This document shows positions 20,768-34,790 of a stretch of 64,000 nt of DNA, piece after piece. The notes beneath the pieces were generated by a model. The model searched no databases. It saw only the letters and a list, made by a program, of their open reading frames with translations, and had not been told where the DNA came from. The stretch's first letter is position 1; each line of letters starts with the position of its first letter. Source of the stretch: Pleurodeles waltl (taxonomy: Eukaryota > Chordata > Amphibia > Caudata > Salamandridae); the NCBI RefSeq assembly GCF_031143425.1, contig NW_027149992.1, positions 104,709 to 168,708 on the forward strand, in the 5' to 3' direction. The position numbers and the translations under genes are program-made.

Positions 20768-23700
20768 ATTTGGCTAAAAAAACACATGTTCCTCACATTT
20801 CTGTGGCAGAAACTTCTGGAATCTGAGAGGAGCCACAAATTTCCTTCCACCCAGCATTCCCCCACGTCTCCCGATAAAAATGATACCTCACTTGTGTGGG
20901 TAGGCCCAGCGCCCGCAACAGGAAACACCCCAAATTGCAACGTGGACACATCCAATTTTTTGAAAGAAAACAGAGGTGTTTTTTGCAAAGTGCCTACCTG
21001 TAGATTTTGGCCTGTAGCTCTGCCGCCACCTAGGGAAACCTACCAAACCTGTGCATTTCTGAAAACTAGAGACCTAGGGGAATCCAAGATGGGGTGACTT
21101 GTGTGGCTCGGACCAGATTCTGTTACCCAGAATCCTTTGCAAACCTCAAAATTTGGCTAAAAAAACACATGTTCCTCACATTTCTGTGGCAGAAACTTCT
21201 GGAATCTGAGAGGAGCCACAAATTTCCTTCCACCCAGCATTCCCCCACGTCTCCCGATAAAAATGATACCTCACTTGTGTGGGTAGGCCCAGCGCCCGCA
21301 ACAGGAAACACCCCAAATTGCAACGTGGACACATCCAAATTTTTGAAAGAAAACAGAGGTGTTTTTTGCAAAGTGCCTACCTGTAGATTTTGGCCTGTAG
21401 CTCAGCCGCCACCTAGGGAAACCTACCAAACCTGTGCATTTCTGAAAACTAGAGACCTAGGGGAATCCAAGATGGGGTGACTTGTGTGGCTCGGACCAGG
21501 TTCTGTTACACAGAATCCTTTGCAAACCTCAAAATTTGGCTAAAAAAACACATGTTCCTCACATTTCTGTGGCAGAAAGTTCTGGAATCTGAGAGGAGCC
21601 ACAAGTTTCCTTCCACCCAGCGTTCCACCACGTCTCCCGATAAAAATGATACCTCGTTTGTGTGGGTAGGCCTAGCGCCCGCGACAGGAAACGCCCCAAA
21701 GCGCAACGTGGACACATCAACATTTTTGAAAGAAAACAGAGGTGTTTATTGCAAAGTGCCTACCTGTAGATTTTGGCCTCTAGCTCAGCCGCCACCTAGC
21801 GAAACCTACCAAACCTGTGCATTTCTGAAAACTAGAGACCTAGCGGAATCCAAGATGGGGTAACTTGTGTGGCTCGGACCAGGTTCTGTTACCCAGAATC
21901 CTTTGCAAACCTCAAAATGTGGCTAAAAAAACACATGTTCCTCACATTTCTGTGGCAGAAAGTTCTGGAATCTGAGAGGAGCCACAAATGTCCTTCCACC
22001 CAGCGTTCCCCCACGTCTCCCGATAAAAATGATACCTCACTTGTGTGGGTAAGCCTAGCGCCCGCGACAGGAAACGCCCCAAAGCGCAACGTGGACAGAT
22101 CCAAATTTTTGAAAGAAAACAGAGGTGTTTTTTGCAAAGTGACTACCTGTAGATTTTGGCCTGTAGCTCAGCCACCACCTAGGGAAACCTACCAAACCTG
22201 TGCATTTCTGAAAACTAGAGACCTAGGGGAATCCAAGATGGGGAGACTTGTGTGGTTCGGACCAGGTTCTGTTACACAGAATCCTTTGCAAACCTCAAAA
22301 TTTGGCTACAAAAACACATGTTCCTCACATTTCTGTGGCAGAAAGTTCTGGAATCTGAGAGGAGCCACACATTTCCTTCCACCCAACGTTCCCCCACGTC
22401 TCCCGATAAAAATGATACCTCACTTGTGTGGGTAGGCCTAGCGCCCGCGACCGGAAACGCCCCAAAGCGCAACGTGGACTCATCCAATTTTTTGAAAGAA
22501 AACAGAGGTGTTTTTTGCAAAGTGCCTACCTGTAGATTTTGGCCTGTAGCTCTGCCGCCACCTAGGGAAACCTACCAAACCTGTGCATTTCTGAAAACTA
22601 GAGACCTAGGGGAATCCAAGATGGGGTGACTTGTGTGGCTCGGACCAGATTCTGTTACCCAGAATCCTTTGCAAACCTCAAAATTTGGCTAAAAAAACAC
22701 ATGTTCCTCACATTTCTGTGGCAGAAACTTCTGGAATCTGAGAGGAGCCACAAATTTCCTTCCACCCAGCATTCCCCCACGTCTCCCGATAAAAATGATA
22801 CCTCACTTGTGTGGGTAGGCCCAGCGCCCGCAACAGGAAACGCCCTAAAGTGCAACGTGGACACATCCAAATTTTTGAAAGAAAACAGAGGTGTTTTTTG
22901 CAAAGTGCCTACCTGTAGATTTTGGCCTGTAGCTCAGCCGCCACCTAGGGAAACCTACCAAACCTGTGCATTTCTGAAAACTAGAGACCTAGGGGAATCC
23001 AAGATGGGGTGACTTGTGTGGCTCGGACCAGGTTCTGTTACACAGAATCCTTTGCAAACCTCAAAATTTGGCTAAAAAAACACATGTTCCTCACATTTCT
23101 GTGGCAGAAAGTTCTGGAATCTGAGAGGAACCACAAGTTTCCTTCCACCCAGCGTTCCACCACGTCTCCCGATAAAAATGATACCTCGTTTGTGTGGGTA
23201 GGCCTAGCGCCCGCGACAGGAAACGCCCCAAAGCGCAACGTGGACACATCAACATTTTTGAAAGAAAACAGAGGTGTTTATTGCAAAGTGCCTACCTGTA
23301 GATTTTGGCCTCTAGCTCAGCCGCCACCTAGCGAAACCTACCAAACCTGTGCATTTCTGAAAACTAGAGACCTAGCGGAATCCAAGATGGGGTGACTTGT
23401 GTGGCTCGGGCCAGGTTCTGTTACCCAGAATCCTTTGCAAACCTCAAAATGTGGCTAAAAAAACACATGTTCCTCACATTTCTGTGGCAGAAAGTTCTGG
23501 AATCTGAGAGGAGCCACAAATTTCCTTCCACCCAGCGTTCCCCCACGTCTCCCGATAAAAATGAGACCTCACTTGTGTGGGTAGGCCTAGCGCCCGCGAC
23601 AGGAAATGCCCCAAAGCGCAACGTGGACAGATCCAAGTTTTTTTTAAAGAAAACAGAGGTGTTTTTTGCAAAGTGCCTACCTGTAGATTTTGGCCTGTAG

Positions 23701-24198
23701 CTCAGCCACCACCTAGGGAAACCTACCAAACCTGTGCATTTCTGAAAACTAGAGACCTAGGGGAATCCAAGATGGGGCGACTTGTGTGGCTCGGACCAGG
23801 TTATGTTACCCAGAATCCTTTGCAAACCTCAAAATTTGGCTAAAAAAACACAGGTTCCTCAAATTTCTGTGGCAGAAAGTTCTGGAATCTGAGAGGAGCC
23901 ACAAATTTCCTTCCACCCAGCGTTCCCCCACGTCTCCCGACAAAAATGATACCTCACTTGTGTGGGTAGGCCTAGCGCCCACGACAGGAAACGCCCCAAA
24001 GCGCAACGTGGACACATCCAATTTTTTGAAAGAAAACAGAGGTGTTTTTTGCAAAGTGCCTACCTGTAGATTTTGGCCTGTAGCTCAGCCGCCACCTAGG
24101 GAAACCTACCAAACCTGTGCATTTCTGAAAACTAGAGACCTAGGGGAATCCAAGATGGGGTGACTTGTGTGGCTCGGACCAGGTTCTGTTACCCAGAA

Positions 24199-26496
24199 TC
24201 CTTTGCAAACCTCAAAATTTGGCTAAAAAAACACATGTTCCTCAAATTTCTGTGGAAGAAAGTTCTGGAATCTGAGAGGAGCCACAAATTTCCTTCCACC
24301 CAGCGTTCCCCCACGTCTCCCGATAAAAATGGTACCTCACTTGTGTGGGTAGGCCTAACGCCCGCGACAGCAAACGCTCCAAAGCGCAACGTGGACACAT
24401 CCAATTTTTTTAAAGAAAACAGAGGTGTTTTTTGCAAAGTGCCTACCTGTAGATTTTGGCCTGTAGCTCAGCCGCCACCTAGGGAAACCTACCAAACCTG
24501 TGCATTTCTGAAAACTAGAGACCTAGGGGAATCCAAGATGGGGTGACTTGTGTGGCTCGGACCAGGTTCTGTTACCCAGAATCCTTTGCAAACCTCAAAA
24601 TTGGGCTAAAAAAACACATGTTCCTCACATTTCTGTGGCAGAAAGTTCTGGAATCTGAGAGGAGCCACAAATTTCCTTCCACCCAACGTTCCCCCACGTC
24701 TCCCGATAAAAATGATACCTCACTTGTGTGGGTAGGCCTAGCGCCCGCGACCGGAAACGCCCCAAAGCGCAACGTGGACACATCCAATTTTTTGAAAGAA
24801 AACAGAGGTGTTTTTTGCAAAGTGCCTACCTGTAGATTTTGGCCTGTAGCTCTGCCGCCACCTAGGGAAACCTACCAAACCTGTGCATTTCTGAAAACTA
24901 GAGACGTAGGGGAATCCAAGATGGGGTGACTTGTGTGGCTCGGACCAGGTTCTGTTACACAGAATCCTTTGCAAACCTCAAAATTTGGCCAAAAAAACAC
25001 ATGTTCCTCACATTTCTGTGGCAGAAAGTTCTGGAATCTGAGAGGAGCCACAAGTTTCCTTCCACCCAGCGTTCCACCACGTCTCCCGATAAAAATGATA
25101 CCTCATTTGTGTGGGTAGGCCTAGCGCCCGCGACAGGAAACGCCCCAAAGCGCAACGTGGACAGATCCAAATTTTTGAAAGAAAACAGAGGTGTTTTTTG
25201 CAAAGTGACTACCTGTAGATTTTGGCCTGTAGCTCAGCCTCCACCTAGGGAAACCTACCAAACCTGTGCATTTCTGAAAACTAGAGACCTAGGGGAATCC
25301 AAGATGGGGAGACTTGTGTGGCTCGGACCAGGTGCTGTTACACAGAATCCTTTGCAAACCTCAAAATGTGGCTAAAAAAACACATGTTCCTCACATTTCT
25401 GTGGCAGAAAGTTCTGGAATCTGAGAGGAGCCACAAATTTCCTTCCACCCAGCGTTCCCCCACGTCTCCCGATAAAAATGATACCTCACTTTTGTGGGTA
25501 GGCCTAGCGCCCGCGACAGGAAACGCCCCAAAGCGCAACGTGGACACATCCAATTTTTTGAAAGAAAACAGAGGTGTTTTTTGCAAAGTGCCTACCTGTA
25601 GATTTTGGCCTGTAGCTCAGCCGCCACCTAGGGTACCCTACCAAACCTGTGCATTTCTGAAAACTAGAGACCTAGGGGAATCCAAGATGGAGTGACTTGT
25701 GTGGCTCGGACCAGGTTCTGTTACCCAGAATCCTTTGCAAACCTCAAAAATTGGCTACAAAAACACATGTTCCTCACATTTCTGTGGCAGAAAGTTCTGG
25801 AATCTGAGAGGAGCCACACATTTCCTTCCACCCAACGTTCCCCCATGTCTCCCGATCAAAATGATACCTCACTTGTGTGGGTAGGCCTAGCGCCCGCGAC
25901 CGGAAACGCCCCAAAGCGCAACGTGGACACATCCAATTTTTTTAAAGAAAACAGAGGTGTTTTTTGCAAAGTGCCTACCTGTAGATTTTGGCCTGTAGCT
26001 CTGCCGCCACCTAGGGAAACCTACCAAACCTGTGCATTTCTGAAAACTAGAGACCTAGGGGAATCCAAGATGGGGTGACTTGTGTGGCTCGGACCAGATT
26101 CTGTTACCCAGAATCCTTTGCAAACCTCAAAATTTGGCTAAAAAAACACATGTTCCTCACATTTCTGTGGCAGAAACTTCTGGAATCTGAGAGGAGCCAC
26201 AAATTTCCTTCCACCCAGCATTCCCCCACGTCTCCCGATAAAAATGATACCTCACTTGTGTGGGTAGGCCCAGCGCCCGCAACAGGAAACGCCCCAAAGT
26301 GCAACGTGGACACATCAAAATTTTTGAAAGAAAACAGAGGTGTTTTTTGCAAAGTGCCTACCTGTTGATTTTGGCCTGTAGCTCAGCCGCCACCTAGGGA
26401 AACCTACCAAACCTGTGCATTTCTGAAAACTAGAGACCTAGGGGAATCCAAGATGGGGTGACTTGTGTGGCTCGGACCAGGTTCTGTTACACAGAA
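24199..26496. repeat. Higher-order repeat B, copy 1 (6-monomer, 2298 bp)
   Basis: The segment repeats directly downstream with an offset of exactly 2298 bp (6 x 383). Shared private marks include GTGGAAGAAAG and AACGCTCC in the first monomer, GACGTAGGGG near 24904/27202, and CCTGTTGATT near 26363/28661. I saw only one or two differences, for example ATCAAAATT near 26315 versus ATCCAAATT near 28613. Confidence 0.88.
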
Positions 26497-28794
26497 ACCT
26501 TTGCAAACCTCAAAATTTGGCTAAAAAAACACATGTTCCTCAAATTTCTGTGGAAGAAAGTTCTGGAATCTGAGAGGAGCCACAAATTTCCTTCCACCCA
26601 GCGTTCCCCCACGTCTCCCGATAAAAATGGTACCTCACTTGTGTGGGTAGGCCTAACGCCCGCGACAGCAAACGCTCCAAAGCGCAACGTGGACACATCC
26701 AATTTTTTTAAAGAAAACAGAGGTGTTTTTTGCAAAGTGCCTACCTGTAGATTTTGGCCTGTAGCTCAGCCGCCACCTAGGGAAACCTACCAAACCTGTG
26801 CATTTCTGAAAACTAGAGACCTAGGGGAATCCAAGATGGGGTGACTTGTGTGGCTCGGACCAGGTTCTGTTACCCAGAATCCTTTGCAAACCTCAAAATT
26901 GGGCTAAAAAAACACATGTTCCTCACATTTCTGTGGCAGAAAGTTCTGGAATCTGAGAGGAGCCACAAATTTCCTTCCACCCAACGTTCCCCCACGTCTC
27001 CCGATAAAAATGATACCTCACTTGTGTGGGTAGGCCTAGCGCCCGCGACCGGAAACGCCCCAAAGCGCAACGTGGACACATCCAATTTTTTGAAAGAAAA
27101 CAGAGGTGTTTTTTGCAAAGTGCCTACCTGTAGATTTTGGCCTGTAGCTCTGCCGCCACCTAGGGAAACCTACCAAACCTGTGCATTTCTGAAAACTAGA
27201 GACGTAGGGGAATCCAAGATGGGGTGACTTGTGTGGCTCGGACCAGGTTCTGTTACACAGAATCCTTTGCAAACCTCAAAATTTGGCCAAAAAAACACAT
27301 GTTCCTCACATTTCTGTGGCAGAAAGTTCTGGAATCTGAGAGGAGCCACAAGTTTCCTTCCACCCAGCGTTCCACCACGTCTCCCGATAAAAATGATACC
27401 TCATTTGTGTGGGTAGGCCTAGCGCCCGCGACAGGAAACGCCCCAAAGCGCAACGTGGACAGATCCAAATTTTTGAAAGAAAACAGAGGTGTTTTTTGCA
27501 AAGTGACTACCTGTAGATTTTGGCCTGTAGCTCAGCCTCCACCTAGGGAAACCTACCAAACCTGTGCATTTCTGAAAACTAGAGACCTAGGGGAATCCAA
27601 GATGGGGAGACTTGTGTGGCTCGGACCAGGTGCTGTTACACAGAATCCTTTGCAAACCTCAAAATGTGGCTAAAAAAACACATGTTCCTCACATTTCTGT
27701 GGCAGAAAGTTCTGGAATCTGAGAGGAGCCACAAATTTCCTTCCACCCAGCGTTCCCCCACGTCTCCCGATAAAAATGATACCTCACTTTTGTGGGTAGG
27801 CCTAGCGCCCGCGACAGGAAACGCCCCAAAGCGCAACGTGGACACATCCAATTTTTTGAAAGAAAACAGAGGTGTTTTTTGCAAAGTGCCTACCTGTAGA
27901 TTTTGGCCTGTAGCTCAGCCGCCACCTAGGGTACCCTACCAAACCTGTGCATTTCTGAAAACTAGAGACCTAGGGGAATCCAAGATGGAGTGACTTGTGT
28001 GGCTCGGACCAGGTTCTGTTACCCAGAATCCTTTGCAAACCTCAAAAATTGGCTACAAAAACACATGTTCCTCACATTTCTGTGGCAGAAAGTTCTGGAA
28101 TCTGAGAGGAGCCACACATTTCCTTCCACCCAACGTTCCCCCATGTCTCCCGATCAAAATGATACCTCACTTGTGTGGGTAGGCCTAGCGCCCGCGACCG
28201 GAAACGCCCCAAAGCGCAACGTGGACACATCCAATTTTTTTAAAGAAAACAGAGGTGTTTTTTGCAAAGTGCCTACCTGTAGATTTTGGCCTGTAGCTCT
28301 GCCGCCACCTAGGGAAACCTACCAAACCTGTGCATTTCTGAAAACTAGAGACCTAGGGGAATCCAAGATGGGGTGACTTGTGTGGCTCGGACCAGATTCT
28401 GTTACCCAGAATCCTTTGCAAACCTCAAAATTTGGCTAAAAAAACACATGTTCCTCACATTTCTGTGGCAGAAACTTCTGGAATCTGAGAGGAGCCACAA
28501 ATTTCCTTCCACCCAGCATTCCCCCACGTCTCCCGATAAAAATGATACCTCACTTGTGTGGGTAGGCCCAGCGCCCGCAACAGGAAACGCCCCAAAGTGC
28601 AACGTGGACACATCCAAATTTTTGAAAGAAAACAGAGGTGTTTTTTGCAAAGTGCCTACCTGTTGATTTTGGCCTGTAGCTCAGCCGCCACCTAGGGAAA
28701 CCTACCAAACCTGTGCATTTCTGAAAACTAGAGACCTAGGGGAATCCAAGATGGGGTGACTTGTGTGGCTCGGACCAGGTTCTGTTACACAGAA
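26497..28794. repeat. Higher-order repeat B, copy 2
   Basis: This is the immediate tandem copy of 24199-26496. At its start it carries GAAACC where most monomers have GAATCC, giving a perfect AAACCT direct repeat at 26495-26500 and 26505-26510. It ends beside the first monomer bearing the 10-bp deletion. Confidence 0.87.
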
Positions 28795-31415
28795 ACCTCA
28801 AAATTTGGCTAAAAAAACACATGTTCCTCACATTTCTGTGGCAGAAAGTTCTGGAATCTGAGAGGAGCCACAAATTTCCTTCCACCCAGCGTTCCCCCAC
28901 GTCTCCCGATAAAAATGATACCTCACTTTTGTGGGTAGGCCTAGCGCCCGCGACAGGAAACGCCCCAAAGCGCAACGTGGACACATCCAATTTTTTGAAA
29001 GAAAACAGAGGTGTTTTTTGCAAAGTGCCTACCTGTAGATTTTGGCCTGTAGCTCAGCCGCCACCTAGGGTACCCTACCAAACCTGTGCATTTCTGAAAA
29101 CTAGAGACCTAGGGGAATCCAAGATGGAGTGACTTGTGTGGCTCGGACCAGGTTCTGTTACCCAGAATCCTTTGCAAACCTCAAAAATTGGCTACAAAAA
29201 CACATGTTCCTCACATTTCTGTGGCAGAAAGTTCTGGAATCTGAGAGGAGCCACACATTTCCTTCCACCCAACGTTCCCCCATGTCTCCCGATCAAAATG
29301 ATACCTCACTTGTGTGGGTAGGCCTAGCGCCCGCGACCGGAAACGCCCCAAAGCGCAACGTGGACACATCCAATTTTTTTAAAGAAAACAGAGGTGTTTT
29401 TTGCAAAGTGCCTACCTGTAGATTTTGGCCTGTAGCTCTGCCGCCACCTAGGGAAACCTACCAAACCTGTGCATTTCTGAAAACTAGAGACCTAGGGGAA
29501 TCCAAGATGGGGTGACTTGTGTGGCTCGGACCAGATTCTGTTACCCAGAATCCTTTGCAAACCTCAAAATTTGGCAAAAAAAACACATGTTCCTCACATT
29601 TCTGTGGCAGAAACTTCTGGAATCTGAGAGGAGCCACAAATTTCCTTCCACCCAGCATTCCCCCACGTCTCCCGATAAAAATGATACCTCAATTTTGTGG
29701 GTAGGCCTAGCGCCCGCGACAGGAAACGCCCCAAAGCGCAACGTGGACACATCCAATTTTTTGAAAGAAAACAGAGGTGTTTTTTGCAAAGTGCCTACCT
29801 GTAGATTTTGGCCTGTAGCTCAGCCGCCACCTAGGGTACCCTACCAAACCTGTGCATTTCTGAAAACTAGAGACCTAGGGGAATCCAAGATGGAGTGACT
29901 TGTGTGGCTCGGACCAGGTTCTGTTACCCAGAATCCTTTGCAAACCTCAAAAATTGGTTACAAAAACACATGTTCCTCACATTTCTGTGGCAGAAAGTTC
30001 TGGAATCTGAGAGGAGCCACACATTTCCTTCCACCCAACGTTCCCCCATGTCTCCCGATCAAAATGATACCTCACTTGTGTGGGTAGGCCTAGCGCCCGC
30101 GACCGGAAACGCCCCAAAGCGCAACGTGGACACATCCAATTTTTTTAAAGAAAACAGAGGTGTTTTTTGCAAAGTGCCTACCTGTAGATTTTGGCCTGTA
30201 GCTCTGCCGCCACCTAGGGAAACCTACCAAACCTGTGCATTTCTGAAAACTAGAGACCTAGGGGAATCCAAGATGGGGTGACTTGTGTGGCTCGGACCAG
30301 ATTCTGTTACCCAGAATCCTTTGCAAACCTCAAAATTTGGCTAAAAAACACATGTTCCTCACATTTCTGTGGCAGAAACTTCTGGAATCTGAGAGGAGCC
30401 ACAAATTTCCTTCCACCCAGCATTCCCCCACGTCTCCCGATAAAAATGATACCTCACTTGTGTGGGTAGGCCCAGCGCCCGCAACAGGAAACGCCCCAAA
30501 GTGCAACGTGGACACATCCAAATTTTTGAAAGAAAACAGAGGTGTTTTTTGCAAAGTGCCTACCTGTTGATTTTGGCCTGTAGCTCAGCCGCCACCTAGG
30601 GAAACCTACCAAACCTGTGCATTTCTGAAAACTAGAGACCTAGGGGAATCCAAGATGGGGTGACTTGTGTGGCTCGGACCAGGTTCTGTTACACAGAAAC
30701 CTCAAAATTTGGCTAAAAAAACACATGTTCCTCACATTTCTGTGGCAGAAAGTTCTGGAATCTGAGAGGAGCCACAAATTTCCTTCCACCCAGCGTTCCC
30801 CCACGTCTCCCGATAAAAATGATACCTCACTTGTGTGGGTAGGCCTAGCGCCCGCGACAGGAAACGCCCCAAAGCGCAACGTGGACACATCCAATTTTTT
30901 GAAAGAAAACAGAGGTGTTTTTTGCAAAGTGCCTACCTGTAGATTTTGGCCTGTAGCTCAGCCGCCACCTAGGGTACCCTACCAAACCTGTGCATTTCTG
31001 AAAACTAGAGACCTAGGGGAATCCAAGATGGAGTGACTTGTGTGGCTCGGACCAGGTTCTGTTACCCAGAATCCTTTGCAAACCTCAAAAATTGGCTACA
31101 AAAACACATGTTCCTCACATTTCTGTGGCAGAAAGTTCTGGAATCTGAGAGGAGCCACACATTTCCTTCCACCCAACGTTCCCCCATGTCTCCCGATCAA
31201 AATGATACCTCACTTGTGTGGGTAGGCCTAGCGCCCGCGACCGGAAACGCCCCAAAGCGCAACGTGGACACATCCAATTTTTTTAAAGAAAACAGAGGTG
31301 TTTTTTGCAAAGTGCCTACCTGTAGATTTTGGCCTGTAGCTCTGCCGCCACCTAGGGAAACCTACCAAACCTGTGCATTTCTGAAAACTAGAGACCTAGG
31401 GGAATCCAAGATGGG
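28756..31415. repeat. Satellite subarray with 10-bp-deleted monomers
   Basis: Seven monomers in which the types starting 28756 and 30660 lack 10 bp in the stretch between GTTACACAG and CTCAAAAT, and the types starting 29129, 29895 and 31033 are near-identical (AAAAATTGGCTAC or TTAC, CCCCATGTCTCCCGATC). The monomer at 29512 joins an AGAAACTTCTGG front half to a CAATTTTGTGGG back half, so it is a chimera of two types. The unit at 30278 has one A fewer in its A-run. Confidence 0.8.
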
Positions 31416-34400
31416 GTGACTTGTGTGGCTCGGACCAGATTCTGTTACCCAGAATCCTTTGCAAACCTCAAAATTTGACTAAAAAAACACATGTTCCTCA
31501 CATTTCTGTGGCAGAAACTTCTGGAATCTGAGAGGAGCCACAAATTTCCTTCCACCCAGCATTCCCCCACGTCTCCCGATAAAAATGATACCTCACTTGT
31601 GTGGGTAGGCCCAGCGCCCGCAACAGGAAACGCCCCAAAGTGCAACGTGGACACATCCAAATTTTTGAAAGAAAACAGAGGTGTTTTTTGCAAAGTGCCT
31701 ACCTGTAGATTTTGGCCTGTAGCTCAGCCGCCACCTAGGGAAACCTACCAAACCTGTGCATTTCTGAAAACTAGAGACCTAGGGGAATCCAAGATGGGGT
31801 GACTTGTGTGGCTAGGACCAGGTTCTGTTACACAGAATCCTTTGCAAACCTCAAAATTTGGCTAAAAAAACACATGTTCCTCACATTTCTGTGGCAGAAA
31901 GTTCTGGAATCTGAGAGGAGCCACAAGTTTCCTTCCACCCAGCGTTCCACCACGTCTCCCGATAAAAATGATACCTCGTTTATGTGGGTAGGCCTAGCGC
32001 CCGTGACAGGAAACGCCCCAAAGCGCAACGTGGACACATCAACATTTTTGAAAGAAAACAGAGGTGTTTATTGCAAAGTGCCTACCTGTAGATTTTGGCC
32101 TCTAGCTCAGCCGCCACCTAGGGAAACCTACCAAACCTGTGCATTTCTGAAAACTAGAGACCTAGCGGAATCCAAGATGGGGTGACTTGTGTGGCTCGGA
32201 CCAGGTTCTGTTACCCAGAATCCTTTGCAAACCTCAAAATGTGGCTAAAAAAACACATGTTCCTCTCATTTCTGTGGCAGAAAGTTCTGGAATCTGAGAG
32301 GAGCCACAAATTTCCTTCCACCCAGCATTCCCCCACGTCTCCCGATAAAAATGATACCTCACTTGTGTGGGTAGGCCTAGCGCCCGCGACAGGAAACGTC
32401 CCAAAGCGCAACGTGGACAGATCCAAATTTTTGAAAGAAAACAGAGGTGTTTTTTGCAAAGTGACTACCTGTAGATTTTGGCCTGTAGCTCAGCCGCCAC
32501 CTAGGGAAACCTACCAAACCTGTGCATTTCTGAAAACTAGAGACCTAGGGGAATCCAAGATGGGGTGACTTGTGTGGCTCGGACCAGGTTCTGTTACCCA
32601 GAATCCTTTGCAAACCTCAAAATTTGGCTAAAAAAACACAGGTTCCTCAAATTTCTGTGGCAGAAAGTTCTGGAATCTGAGAGGAGCCACAAATTTCCTT
32701 CCACCCAGCGTTCCCCCACGTCTCCCGATAAAAATGATACCTCACTTGTGTGGGTAGGCCTAGCGCCCACGACAGGAAACGCCCCAAAGCGCAACGTGGA
32801 CACATCCAATTTTTTGAAAGAAAACAGAGGTGTTTTTTGCAAAGTGCCTACCTGTAGATTTTGGCCTGTAGCTCAGCCGCCACCTAGGGAAACCTACCAA
32901 ACCTGTGCATTTCTGAAAACTAGAGACCTAGGGGAATCCAAGATGGAGTGACTTGTGTGGCTCGGACCAGGTTCTGTTACGCAGAATCCTTTGCAAACCT
33001 CAAAAATTGGCTAAAAAAACACATGTTCCTCACATTTCTGTGGCAGAAAGTTCTGGAATCTGAGAGGAGCCACACATTTCCTTCCACCCAGCTTTCCCCC
33101 ACGTCTCCCGATAAAAATGATACCTCACTTGTGTGGTTAGGCCTAGCGCCCGCGACAGGAAACGCCCCAAAGCGCAACGTAGACACATCCAAATTTTTGA
33201 AAGAAAACAGAGGTGTTTTTTGCAAAGTGCCTACCTGTAGATTTTGGCCTGTAGCTCAGCCGCCACCTAGGGAAACCTACCAAACCTGCGCATTTCTGAA
33301 AACTAGAGACCTAGGGGAATCCAAGATGGGGTGACTTGTGTGGCTCGGACCAGGTTCTGTTATCCAGAATCCTTTGCAAACCTCACAATTTGGCTAAAAA
33401 AACACATGTTCCTCATATTTCTGTGGCAGAAAGTTCTGGAATCTGAGAGGAGCCACAAATTTCCTTCCACCCAGCGTTCCCCCACGTCTCCCGATAAAAA
33501 TGATACCTCACTTGTGTGGGTAGGCCTAGCGCCCGCGACAGGAAACGCCCCAAAGCGCAACGTGGACACATCCAATTTTTTTAAAGAAAACAGAGTTGTT
33601 TTTTGCAAAGTGCCTACCTATAGATTTTGGCCTGTAGCTCAGCCGCCACCTAGGGAAACCTACCAAACCTGTGCATTTCTGAAAACTAGAGACCTAGGGG
33701 AATCCAAGATGGGGTGACTTGTGTGGCTCGGACCAGGTTCTGTTACCTAGAATCCTTTGCAAACCTCAAAATTTGGCTAAAAAAACACACGTTCCTCACA
33801 TTTCTGTGGCAGAAAGTTCTGGAATCTGAGAGGAGCCACAAATTTCCTTCCACCCAGTGTTCCCCTACGTCTCCCGATAAAAATGATACCTCACTTGTGT
33901 GGGTAGGCGTAGCGCCCGCGACAAGAAACGCCCCAAAGCGCAACGTGGACACATCCAATTTTTTTAAAGAAAACAGAGTTGTTTTTTGCAAAGTGCCTAC
34001 CTATAGATTTTGGCCTGTAGCTCAGCCGCCACCTAGGGAAACCTACCAAACCTGTGCATTTCTAAAAACTAGAGACCTAGGGGAATCCAAGATGGGGTGA
34101 CTTGTGTGGCTCGGACCAGGTTCTGTTACCTAGAATCCTTTGCAAACCTCAAAATTTGGCTAAAAAAACACACGTTCCTCACATTTCTGTGGCAGAAAGT
34201 TCTGGAATCTGAGAGGAGCCACAAATTTCCTTCCACCCAGTGTTCCCCTACGTCTCCCGATAAAAATGATACCTCACTTGTGTGGGTAGGCGTAGCGCCC
34301 GCGACAAGAAACGCCCCAAAGCGCAACGTGGACACATCCAATTTTTTTAAAGAAAACAGAGGTGTCTTTTGCAAAGTACCTACCTGTAGATTTTGGCCTG

Positions 34401-34790
34401 TAGCTCAGCCACCACCTAGGGAAACCTACCAAACCTGTGCATTTCTGAAAACTAGAGACCTATGGGAATCCAAGATGGGGTGACTTGTGTGGCTCGGACC
34501 AGGATCTGTTACCCAGAATCCTTTGTAAACCTCAAAATTTGGCTAAAAAAACACATGTTCCTCACATTTCTGTGGCAGAAAGTTCTGGAATCTCAGAGGA
34601 GCCACAAATTTCCTTCCACCCAGCGTTCCCCCACGTCTCCCGATAAAAATGATACCTCACTTGTGTGGGTAGGCATGCGCCCGCGACAGGAAACGCCCCA
34701 AAGCGCAACGTGGACACATCCAATTTTTTTAAAGAAAACAGAGGTGTTTTTTGCAAAGTGCCTACCTGTAGATTTTGGCCTGTAGCTCAC
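30262..34790. repeat. Higher-order repeat C, copy 1
   Basis: Repeated at about 39823-43968 with offset 9561 bp up to the monomer at 33714 and 9178 bp after it, because this copy has one monomer more. The extra unit is one of the near-identical neighbours at 33714 and 34097 (both with CACACGTTCC, CCCAGTGTTCCCCTACG and GGCGTAGCG). The 10-bp deletion near 30697 is shared with the second copy. Confidence 0.86.
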
